Source: Candidatus Saccharimonadales bacterium (lineage in GTDB: Bacteria > Patescibacteriota > Saccharimonadia > Saccharimonadales > UBA4665). Taken from it: DNA of 7,065 nt. Location: the NCBI GenBank assembly GCA_025450135.1, contig JANWHZ010000051.1, forward strand, positions 1-7,065, in the 5' to 3' direction. The notes beneath the pieces were generated by a model. The model was not told the origin of the DNA. It made no database searches and saw only the letters and a program-made list of their open reading frames with translations. This document shows positions 1-5,356 of the stretch, piece by piece (position 1 is the first letter of the stretch; each line of letters opens with the position of its first letter). Position numbers and translations under genes: made by a program.

Positions 1-261
1 TATTACCAAACTAAGACAGCACTTACCGCCCGAAGCTGGGTATATTTGTGTTCGGCGGCTTTGGTCGTGATAGGCATACTATATAGTCCTTGGCTGCAGC
101 AACTGCCCGATACTGCAGTATTACTACCTGCGAATTGGCTCGCACTCTGCGTTACGGGCCTACTTTACACTGGCTTTCGCTTGTTTCAGCATCATACTCG
201 CCACCACACTCGGGAAGCAGTTTTGCAGCTGCATCGCGAAATACGCAGCCAACGCGGATAG
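1..261 (+). CDS. C-terminal end of a membrane protein, probably a P-type cation-transporting ATPase (partial)
   Basis: The frame is open from the first base and ends at TAG 259-261, so only the last 86 residues are visible. A TTG at 46 is not needed as a start because the frame runs in from upstream. Two hydrophobic segments are clear: roughly residues 14-32 (WVYLCSAALVVIGILYSPWL) and 49-66 (NWLALCVTGLLYTGFRLF). They are joined by a short loop and followed by a charged, His-rich tail (QHHTRHHTREAVLQLHREIR). An aromatic, 'IxYSPxLQ', short loop, then a Trp-led last helix resembles the final two transmembrane helices of P-type ATPases of the calcium/magnesium type. The catalytic DKTGT region lies outside the window, so the family call is an inference; another polytopic membrane protein is possible. 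The gene converges on the kinase gene with a 29-base gap. Confidence 0.5.
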   Translation, partial: YYQTKTALTARSWVYLCSAALVVIGILYSPWLQQLPDTAVLLPANWLALCVTGLLYTGFRLFQHHTRHHTREAVLQLHREIRSQRG

Positions 262-269
262 TCTAACAG

Positions 270-289
270 CCAACTCTTATAAGATGTGG
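270..289. repeat. Imperfect palindrome between convergent genes
   Basis: A perfect 10-base palindrome, TCTTATAAGA at 275-284, is flanked after two mismatched bases on each side by CCA (270-272) and TGG (287-289). It lies between the stops of the ATPase-like and kinase-like genes. It could form a small hairpin on either transcript, but it is AT-rich and has no T-run, so a terminator role is only a guess. Confidence 0.3.
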
Positions 290-290
290 T

Positions 291-881
291 CTACGATAGT
301 TCAAGTACACGAGCTAATTCATCGGCAAGGCCGTCGGTAGTGCTATATTCGTTAACGATCGTAAAGTCACTGCGATCTTTGACGGCGGACATATCAAGCG
401 TTGCGGCGTCTGCGCCGGCGCTGCGATGCATCTCTGCCTGTTCTTCGGCTATGAATTGCTCAAACGTTTTGTTATCTTCTGCCGCTCGGTCACGAGCGAA
501 CGCATTAGCCCGTACTCGCTTGAAACGTATGCGAGGGTCAGCATCGATCCACAGCACAATACCACCCAATTCGTGAATGCGATCAGCCTCCGCAGGGTTG
601 CGCAGCGACGCCATGGCAAGCCCACGAGTATCCCTTACGGCTTCAGCGTAATGCTCGATGGTTTTATTAACCAGGACGCTCAACCCGAATTCGCGGCGCC
701 AGTCTGCGCTCACGATGCGCAAGTTTTCACGGGCAGGTTCAATTCCCCGGCGCCGCGCTTCGGCCCGTAGTGAATCCGTGACAGAAACGAACAAATAATC
801 GAATCGGTCGACGAGAATATGCCCGACCGTATCTTTCCCCGCTCCATTAGTCCCGGAAATACCGATAAGTCTATACTTCAT
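291..881 (-). CDS. P-loop nucleotide kinase-like protein (dephospho-CoA kinase / AAA_18-like)
   Basis: The protein has 196 residues from ATG 881. Residues 4-9 (RLIGIS) form the first beta strand and lead into a Walker A motif GTNGAGKDT at 10-18. SLRNPAEADRI at 92-102 and IVLWIDADPRIRFKRVRAN at 108-126 look like the core strand and following Arg-rich helix of dephospho-CoA kinase-like and other P-loop nucleoside monophosphate kinases. FTIVNEYSTTDGLADEL near 173-189 matches the usual closing strand and helix. Together they suggest phosphoryl transfer from ATP to a small nucleotide-like substrate in the cytoplasm. The substrate cannot be read from sequence, so I give no symbol. The frame extends upstream to 962, but those 27 codons carry no family similarity and would touch the rpoD stop. 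ATG 881 starts right at the first strand and has a promoter-like element just before it. The gene is probably transcribed separately from rpoD. Confidence 0.8.
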   Translation of the reverse strand: MKYRLIGISGTNGAGKDTVGHILVDRFDYLFVSVTDSLRAEARRRGIEPARENLRIVSADWRREFGLSVLVNKTIEHYAEAVRDTRGLAMASLRNPAEADRIHELGGIVLWIDADPRIRFKRVRANAFARDRAAEDNKTFEQFIAEEQAEMHRSAGADAATLDMSAVKDRSDFTIVNEYSTTDGLADELARVLELS

Positions 882-888
882 GACCCCT

Positions 889-897
889 ATTGTAACA
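889..897 (-). promoter_or_regulatory. Extended -10 promoter, predicted leaderless, for the kinase-like gene
   Basis: Read on the minus strand this is TGTTACAAT: a TGn extension plus TACAAT, a 5 of 6 match to the sigma-70 -10 box. Seven bases (AGGGGTC) separate it from ATG 881, so transcription would be expected to begin at or within a base of the start codon. No -35 match is found at 16-18 bases, which is acceptable for extended -10 promoters. The AGGG run is only two to three bases from the ATG, too close for a normal SD. Confidence 0.5.
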
Positions 898-918
898 GAT
901 ATGAAGAGGGGGACGTTC

Positions 919-949
919 CAGGTGTCTATACATGACCATAGAGCACCTG
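919..949 (-). terminator. Strong hairpin after rpoD, candidate terminator or 3'-end stabiliser without a U-tract
   Basis: The arms CAGGTGTCTAT (919-929) and ATAGAGCACCTG (938-949) are complementary over 11 base pairs with a single bulged C, and enclose an 8-base loop. The structure begins 12 bases past the rpoD stop codon and lies between rpoD and the kinase gene. In the rpoD direction it is followed by GAACGTCCCCCTCTTCAT, pyrimidine-rich but with no run of T. A classical intrinsic terminator is therefore uncertain; a processing or mRNA-stabilising stem is an equal alternative. Confidence 0.45.
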
Positions 950-961
950 TGCCGTGCGGCA

Positions 962-2107
962 TTAACCCTTGATATAGTCGTGGAGTTTCTTTGCGTCGCG
1001 GTGCTTGCGCAGCTTGGCAAGTGCCTTGGCTTCGATTTGGCGGATACGCTCACGAGTAACTGCAAACTCCTGACCGACTTCTTCAAGTGTGTGGCTCTTA
1101 CCATCCTCGATACCGAAGCGCAACTTAATGATTTTCTGTTCGCGTTCGGTTAGACTGCTTAGCATTTCTTTCACTTGCTCCTTCAGCAGCTGGCTGGTAG
1201 CAGATTCCTCCGGAGTAACTGTGTCTTCGTCTTCGATGAAGTCAGCCAACACGGAATCGTCTTCATCGTCACGGATAGAAGCATCGAGACTTGAGATATC
1301 CTGCTTGATCTTCATGATGTGCTCAACTTTGTCGACATCGATCTCCATCGCCTGTGCAATTTCTTCGTTCGTCGGCTCGCGGTTCAATTCCTGCGTTAGA
1401 CGACGCTGGGTACGCAAAAGCTTGTTTATCGTTTCCACCATATGGACTGGAATACGAATTGTGCGTGCCTGGTCAGCAATGGCACGAGTGATAGCCTGGC
1501 GGATCCACCATGTCGCGTAGGTAGAGAATTTGAATCCTTTGTCTGGGTCAAACTTCTCAACGGCGCGCAGGAGGCCAGTATTACCCTCTTGGATTAGATC
1601 AAGCAGGTCAAGACCACGCCCAACATAGCGCTTAGCAATTGAGACCACCAGACGCATATTAGCCTCGGCCATCTTATCTTTTGCTTCTTTATCGCCAGCT
1701 GATACACGTTTGGCTAGCGCCAACTCTTCTTCAGCGTTTAAGAGCGGGATTTTGCCAATTTCGCGCAGATAGAGACGGACTGAATCATCAGCCACATCGT
1801 CATCTAGATAACCAGACGTGTCAGTCGTCAGTGCGTCTTCGTCGTTATCATCAAGCCACTCACCAGTAAATTCAACTTCGGGCTCAGCGATAGCAACCTC
1901 AACCCCCGCATCGGTCAGCTCAGTATAAATTTGATCCAGTATATCGGCATTTTCTGGCTTGTCGGGAATAATGGCCAAAATGTCTTTTTGGTCAATTTTG
2001 CCAGCTTTCTTGGCAGTGCCAAGCAGCTGGTCTTTTTTAGCCTGAAGGTCATCAGTGACCTTTGGTAGCTTGGCGTTTTTCTTCTTATCGTTATTAGGCA
2101 TAGGCAC
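962..2107 (-). CDS. rpoD: RNA polymerase primary sigma factor RpoD (sigma-70/SigA)
   Basis: This is a 381-residue group 1 sigma factor that directs RNA polymerase to housekeeping promoters. Residues about 25-75 form a region 1.1-like helical segment, followed by an acidic linker (about 77-108). Region 1.2 starts at DSVRLYLREIGKIPLL (108-123). Region 2 covers about 145-215, including RLVVSIAKRYVGRGLDLLDL, the core-binding part, and FSTYATWWIRQAITRAI (194-210), the melting and -10 recognition helix. Region 3 is about 222-300. Region 4.2 is the helix-turn-helix TLEEVGQEFAVTRERIRQIE (340-359) for -35 contact. There is no large non-conserved insert between 1.2 and 2, so the size is like SigA of Gram-positives. 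The start is GTG 2107, adjacent to the dnaG stop and 5 bases after GGAGGAG; ATG 2101 is an alternative. It is very likely co-transcribed and translationally coupled with dnaG. Confidence 0.97.
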   Translation of the reverse strand: MPMPNNDKKKNAKLPKVTDDLQAKKDQLLGTAKKAGKIDQKDILAIIPDKPENADILDQIYTELTDAGVEVAIAEPEVEFTGEWLDDNDEDALTTDTSGYLDDDVADDSVRLYLREIGKIPLLNAEEELALAKRVSAGDKEAKDKMAEANMRLVVSIAKRYVGRGLDLLDLIQEGNTGLLRAVEKFDPDKGFKFSTYATWWIRQAITRAIADQARTIRIPVHMVETINKLLRTQRRLTQELNREPTNEEIAQAMEIDVDKVEHIMKIKQDISSLDASIRDDEDDSVLADFIEDEDTVTPEESATSQLLKEQVKEMLSSLTEREQKIIKLRFGIEDGKSHTLEEVGQEFAVTRERIRQIEAKALAKLRKHRDAKKLHDYIKG

Positions 2108-3916
2108 TCAGGCTCCTCCGCTTACTTGATGTAATAAGTTATCGAGTTGCTTCACCTGCTCGAGCAAGGACGTGGTTTGCTCCTCGTTTGCATTAGCGAG
2201 TTTGGAAGCGAATGTTTGCTTTTGTGTTCGAACGTATGTTTCAACGATCCGGATTGTTAGTCTATTAGCCTCGTACACAAGCTCTGTTTCTTCGAGGTCT
2301 TGGTACAGCTGCTCATACTGCAATACAAGCATTTTAACATAATCACCTAATGTCTGCACGCTGTTATTTTGGGCATCACTTTCCTGAAGTAATTTGGCTA
2401 TCTCGGCAAGTTTATTGACTGACTCCTTAGAGCCGTCAAAATCGGGATGAGTGTGCAAGAAGCTGAGTAATTCTTTGCTTTCAGCTCGAGCAAGCATACC
2501 CTCGGTGAGCAGTGGTAAATATGTGCGTAGTTTAGGGTACATGAGCGTCAGGGCCAGTATGTGATCCTGCGCTTTTGTATACTCGACTAACTGTTTATCC
2601 GGCAAGCTAGGTGCCGCAACCGGCGTACGCCGCGGTCGCATCTTTTCGGCCGGCTCGTGAGATAACTTAGCGTCGAGTGCCCTACGGCTGACTCCAGTCA
2701 TTTGTGAGATAGAATTTAGATAATGGTCCTGCTCTACACTGTCGCTCAAACGACGCACTAATGGCAGCAATATGTCAGTGAATTCGCGCTTACCTACCGC
2801 GGTTGTTATATCCAGTAATTTTTCATAGCGACTCATCAACCAATCTAACGCATATTGGTTATTATTTATCGTTTCTTGCCAGAGTGTGGGGTTTTGGCGC
2901 ACTAGCTCATCCGGATCTTTACCGCTTGGGATATCGATAATGCTCAGACTCACGCCAACTTTGCTAGCCAGGGGGATTGACCGTTCTGTAGCAGCTATAC
3001 CTGCTCGGTCGGCATCAAAACAGAGGCGGATATCATGCGTGAAACGGCCAAGTATCTTCAGATGGTATTCAGTCAATGATGTACCAGCCACGGCAACTGT
3101 CTGATGAATACTAGCTTGGTGGCTAGCAATAACATCTAAGTTCCCCTCTACTACCACAGCGAATTTACTCTTTCGGATCGCCTCTTTGGCTAAGTGCAGC
3201 CCAAATACGTGACGCGATTTATCATAGAGCACCGTCTGAGGTGTATTAATGTATTTAGGAGCGCTGGGATCGTCAACGAGAATACGTGCAGTAAATCCAA
3301 TTACGCGACCTTGCGCATCTGCCAGCGGCACCATTAAGCGCCCGCGAAACATGTCGCCCAACCCTGAGCGACGCTGAGCAGTTACTCCCGCTTGTCGCAT
3401 TTCGCTCTCTGAATAGCCTCGGCTCTTTAAGAAATCAACAAGCGCTGTACCAGTATTCGGAGCATAGCCAAGTTGCCAGGCCAGGGCTGTCGCTTTGGTA
3501 AATTGCCGCTTTTTGAATATATATTCGAGTGCCAGTTGGTTCTGCGAAAACTGCATCTGATAAAATTTTGTACCCAGCTCGAGCAGACCGTACAGCCGTT
3601 CTTTATCTGGGCCGCCGCCATGTGTATTCCGCCGGTACTGCTCGAGATCGACACCGGCCTTACGTGCGAGGAGCTCTAGCGCACTTTTAAAGTCCAGCCC
3701 TTCCATTTCCATAACAAAGCTGAACATATTACCGCCTTTACCCGACGAAAAATCATGCCAGATTTGTTTCTCAGGGCTAACAACAAAACTCGGCGTTTTT
3801 TCGCTCGTAAAGGGACTCAAGCCCTTCCAATTGCGGCCGGTACGCTTCAGCTGGACGTATTCACTAATGACGTCCTCGATACTAAGCCGCGCCTTTATAT
3901 CCTCCACCGCGTCCAT
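2108..3916 (-). CDS. dnaG: DNA primase DnaG with a zinc-ribbon lacking all four metal ligands
   Basis: The 602-residue protein synthesises RNA primers at the replication fork and binds the DnaB helicase. Its layout is standard: N-terminal zinc-ribbon-type domain (about 1-95), catalytic core with RGRLMVPLADAQGRVIGF (191-208) and KYINTPQT (221-228), then TOPRIM motifs VVVEGNLDVI (254-263, E257 and D261) and LCFDADRAG (298-306, D301 and D303). A proline-rich linker lies at about 421-440, and a helical C-terminal helicase-binding domain runs from about 441 to 602. In the N-domain the usual CPFH and CFGCG are SPFT (34-37) and DFSSG (55-59): the metal ligands are Ser34, Thr37, Asp55 and Ser58. The surrounding fold residues EKTPSF and GGNMFSFV are kept. 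ATG 3916 is the start; an in-frame TAG lies four codons upstream, and the only SD-like sequence is 21 bases away. The gene follows the 102-residue gene by 50 bases and abuts rpoD. Confidence 0.96.
   Translation of the reverse strand: MDAVEDIKARLSIEDVISEYVQLKRTGRNWKGLSPFTSEKTPSFVVSPEKQIWHDFSSGKGGNMFSFVMEMEGLDFKSALELLARKAGVDLEQYRRNTHGGGPDKERLYGLLELGTKFYQMQFSQNQLALEYIFKKRQFTKATALAWQLGYAPNTGTALVDFLKSRGYSESEMRQAGVTAQRRSGLGDMFRGRLMVPLADAQGRVIGFTARILVDDPSAPKYINTPQTVLYDKSRHVFGLHLAKEAIRKSKFAVVVEGNLDVIASHQASIHQTVAVAGTSLTEYHLKILGRFTHDIRLCFDADRAGIAATERSIPLASKVGVSLSIIDIPSGKDPDELVRQNPTLWQETINNNQYALDWLMSRYEKLLDITTAVGKREFTDILLPLVRRLSDSVEQDHYLNSISQMTGVSRRALDAKLSHEPAEKMRPRRTPVAAPSLPDKQLVEYTKAQDHILALTLMYPKLRTYLPLLTEGMLARAESKELLSFLHTHPDFDGSKESVNKLAEIAKLLQESDAQNNSVQTLGDYVKMLVLQYEQLYQDLEETELVYEANRLTIRIVETYVRTQKQTFASKLANANEEQTTSLLEQVKQLDNLLHQVSGGA
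2113..2119 (-). promoter_or_regulatory. Ribosome binding site of rpoD inside the 3' end of dnaG
   Basis: The minus strand reads GGAGGAG, encoding the last residues of DnaG (Gly-Gly-Ala). Five bases then separate it from GTG 2107, and eleven from ATG 2101. The first spacing is the more usual and favours GTG. A ribosome finishing dnaG would stop on top of this site. Confidence 0.75.
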
Positions 3917-3923
3917 ATTAGCT

Positions 3924-3952
3924 AGTATCTAGTAGAACTCCTTGGCAAACAA
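3924..3952 (-). promoter_or_regulatory. Predicted leaderless promoter of dnaG
   Basis: On the minus strand TTGTTT (3947-3952; 3 of 6 to the -35 consensus) is followed by a 17-base spacer and GATACT (3924-3929; 4 of 6 to the -10). Seven bases then precede ATG 3916. The matches are modest; the spacing and lack of a near SD are the main support. It would give dnaG-rpoD its own transcript besides any read-through from the upstream gene. Confidence 0.35.
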
Positions 3953-3966
3953 GCATAAGAAGATCA

Positions 3967-4275
3967 CTAGGCGGCGCTATGCGCATCCTGCACAGGCAAT
4001 GCTTGAAGCGTATCATCGACAAGTCTACGCATCACCTCACCATGTAACATCTCCCATGTTGCAAAGCTATCATAGCGCACGGCGTACGGACGCATATCTA
4101 GTTCGTCCAGCTCTGCTCCAGCAGTAGGCTCGTGGAGCGAAGGTAACTCAATATACCGCATTTGGTCGCTTCCCAGCCCCAGTGTATGTGCAAGGAACTC
4201 CAACTGCGAAACATACATGCTTGGCAGCGCAATATTGTAGTAGTACGCCCCGGGCAGTTCTCTCTTCGTCGCCAT
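3967..4275 (-). CDS. Hypothetical protein, 102 residues, upstream of dnaG
   Basis: I do not recognise this family. The gene itself is well supported: AGGAGG sits 7 bases before ATG 4275, the frame is on the same strand as dnaG, and the gap to dnaG is 50 bases. The product is acidic and probably soluble: no signal peptide or membrane segment is visible. The N-terminus is MATKRELPGAYYYNIALP with a YYY cluster. The middle (LGLGSDQMRYIELPSLHEP) looks strand and loop rich, and about residues 68-92 (DSFATWEMLHGEVMRRLVDD) look like an amphipathic helix. No cysteines or catalytic signature stand out. In many bacteria rpsU occupies this place ahead of dnaG-rpoD, but this protein is not S21: it lacks the small, strongly basic character of that family. 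A role linked to replication or transcription initiation is suggested only by position. Confidence 0.75.
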   Translation of the reverse strand: MATKRELPGAYYYNIALPSMYVSQLEFLAHTLGLGSDQMRYIELPSLHEPTAGAELDELDMRPYAVRYDSFATWEMLHGEVMRRLVDDTLQALPVQDAHSAA

Positions 4276-4282
4276 AGTAAGC

Positions 4283-4288
4283 CCTCCT
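4283..4288 (-). promoter_or_regulatory. Consensus ribosome binding site of the 102-residue gene
   Basis: The minus strand reads AGGAGG with 7 bases to ATG 4275, an ideal SD. It fixes the start codon and shows that SD-led initiation operates here alongside the apparently leaderless genes. Confidence 0.85.
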
Positions 4289-4291
4289 ATT

Positions 4292-4331
4292 TCTTACAGC
4301 AAACCACGAAGATCAAGGCATGGCTGTAAGA
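4292..4331. repeat. Perfect 9-bp inverted repeat in the divergent intergenic region, candidate operator
   Basis: TCTTACAGC (4292-4300) and GCTGTAAGA (4323-4331) are exact reverse complements separated by 22 bases, so the half-site centres are 31 bases apart, about three helical turns. The pair lies in the 112 bases between two divergent start codons (4275 and 4388), upstream of both genes. It could bind a dimeric or tetrameric regulator, or form a stem in the leader RNA of the 102-residue gene just before its SD. Confidence 0.5.
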
Positions 4332-4351
4332 TAACTAACGTTATGCCAACC

Positions 4352-4380
4352 TTGAGGCTTAAGCACTTTTCCTCTACCAT
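4352..4380 (+). promoter_or_regulatory. Predicted leaderless promoter of the single-pass membrane protein gene
   Basis: TTGAGG (4352-4357, 4 of 6) is followed by a 17-base spacer and TACCAT (4375-4380, 4 of 6). Seven bases (AATAGGT) then precede ATG 4388. The element lies inside the longer frame that starts at ATG 4343, which argues that 4343 is not the real start. Confidence 0.45.
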
Positions 4381-4387
4381 AATAGGT

Positions 4388-5011
4388 ATGCAACCACAGC
4401 AGCCAATGGTACCCTCCGTATCTGGCCCTAATCAATATGACTTTATTGTAAACGCCAACAATAAGCACTCAACCAGCTGGCTCGTCGCGGCGCCATTAAA
4501 AACTCGCATTACTGTTGTGTCAGTTGGTGGTCTCGTTTTACTACTCATAATCTGGATTGGCATTGCCCTGCTTACGGCAAGTAGCGGCGGAAGTGCCCAG
4601 AACTTTACTGTGCTCACTCAGGAGCAGGCTGAGCTGGTACGTATTTCGCAAGAGCCGGCTAACGACCACACACTTGGTCCGATACAAGATTTTGCTGTAA
4701 CCACTGAAGTAAGTCTCGCCAGCGATCAACAAGCCTTTTTGACATATCTTCAAGCAACTGGTACAACTCTGTCTTCCCAGGTTCTAGCCGCCCGACATAA
4801 TACCCAATCTGATAGCCAGCTTGCAGCTGCGAAGCAGGCCGGCACATACGGCCAGACGTATACATCAATAACGCAAGGCGAGCTCAACTCTTATGCTGCT
4901 GGGCTTAGGCAAGCATTTAGTGCAACCTCCAACGTCCACGAGCGCCAGCTTATCGATAATGCCTACCGACATGCTGAATTACTTATCGTACTTAGCAAGC
5001 AAGGCTCTTAG
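4388..5011 (+). CDS. Hypothetical single-pass membrane protein with an extracytoplasmic helical domain
   Basis: From ATG 4388 the protein has 207 residues. Residues 1-40 are polar with a QPQQP start and a GPNQYDFIVN segment. I recall similar 'QYDFI' leaders on Saccharibacteria membrane proteins, which is memory and not a search result. R40 precedes one long hydrophobic helix (about 41-64, ITVVSVGGLVLLLIIWIGIA), followed by a Ser/Gly/Thr hinge and about 140 mostly helix-forming, Ala- and Gln-rich residues to the C-terminus. The positive charge before the helix predicts N-in, C-out. No catalytic motif or cysteine is visible, and I cannot assign a function. The frame also contains an upstream ATG at 4343 with no SD; I prefer 4388 because a -35/-10 pair sits just before it. 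The stop overlaps the convergent YjbR-like gene by four bases. Confidence 0.8.
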   Translation: MQPQQPMVPSVSGPNQYDFIVNANNKHSTSWLVAAPLKTRITVVSVGGLVLLLIIWIGIALLTASSGGSAQNFTVLTQEQAELVRISQEPANDHTLGPIQDFAVTTEVSLASDQQAFLTYLQATGTTLSSQVLAARHNTQSDSQLAAAKQAGTYGQTYTSITQGELNSYAAGLRQAFSATSNVHERQLIDNAYRHAELLIVLSKQGS

Positions 5012-5328
5012 GTTTCAACAACTAAATTATACGAATGGCGTATTAGATCTTGCACATCTTCCCATGTAAGCTGACCACTTAGAATAAGTGTATTCCAGTG
5101 CTTCTTGTTTAAATGATAACCTGGCATAACAGTTTCATACTTGTCACGCAGCACTTTGCTCAACAGTGGATCGCATTTCAGACTGATCCGAATTGGATCG
5201 CTTTCCTCATCTATTAAGGCAAACATCTTACCGCCTACCTTATACACTGCCACGTCTTTACCAAATGGGTAATCAAGCTCAGCATTCGCCATGCTTAAAA
5301 TGTAGTCCTCAACTGTCTTGTGATCCAT
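5008..5328 (-). CDS. MmcQ/YjbR (DUF419) family protein
   Basis: The 106-residue product from ATG 5328 is a near full-length YjbR-like protein. ELDYPFGKDVAVYKVGGKMF (17-36) is the conserved start of the fold. It is followed by IRISLKCDP, a YETVMPGYHLNKKHWNTLIL segment and the closing helix WEDVQDLIRHSYNLVV. The family has a CyaY-like alpha/beta fold and is often called a DNA-binding or stress protein, but its biochemical role is poorly known, so I assign none. An upstream ATG at 5397 would add 23 residues lying over the end of the signal peptidase gene; they have no family similarity. ATG 5328 lacks an SD but has a TATACT box 6 bases upstream. The gene follows the signal peptidase stop by 28 bases on the same strand, so read-through expression is also likely. 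Confidence 0.9.
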   Translation of the reverse strand: MDHKTVEDYILSMANAELDYPFGKDVAVYKVGGKMFALIDEESDPIRISLKCDPLLSKVLRDKYETVMPGYHLNKKHWNTLILSGQLTWEDVQDLIRHSYNLVVET

Positions 5329-5334
5329 GACGCC

Positions 5335-5340
5335 AGTATA
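5335..5340 (-). promoter_or_regulatory. -10-like box for a leaderless yjbR-like transcript
   Basis: The minus strand reads TATACT (5 of 6 to TATAAT), six bases before ATG 5328. The best -35 candidate at 17 bases (CTGCTA) matches only 3 of 6. No SD precedes the ATG. Confidence 0.35.
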
Positions 5341-5356
5341 AATGACTTCGGAGTTA

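Noticed and set aside
286..770. Plus-strand open frames at 286-576 and 426-770.
   Set aside because: They are antisense to the kinase-like gene with low-complexity or family-free translations and no SD.
882..962. Upstream extension of the kinase-like gene to an ATG at 962.
   Set aside because: The 27 added codons run through the post-rpoD hairpin and the promoter-like element and show no family similarity. ATG 881 begins right at the first P-loop strand.
1089..1520. 143-codon plus-strand frame antisense to rpoD.
   Set aside because: It is a Ser-rich shadow of the conserved sigma-factor coding sequence.
2108..2110. UGA reassigned to glycine, as in Gracilibacteria.
   Set aside because: The TGA ends a full-length DnaG, an rpoD SD and start flank it, and glycines elsewhere use GGN codons without in-frame TGA.
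3938..3943. AAGGAG on the minus strand as the dnaG ribosome binding site.
   Set aside because: It is 21 bases from ATG 3916, and an in-frame TAG between them rules out a nearer upstream start for dnaG.
4343..4387. ATG 4343 as the start of the single-pass membrane protein.
   Set aside because: It has no SD, and the -35/-10 pair feeding ATG 4388 lies downstream of it.
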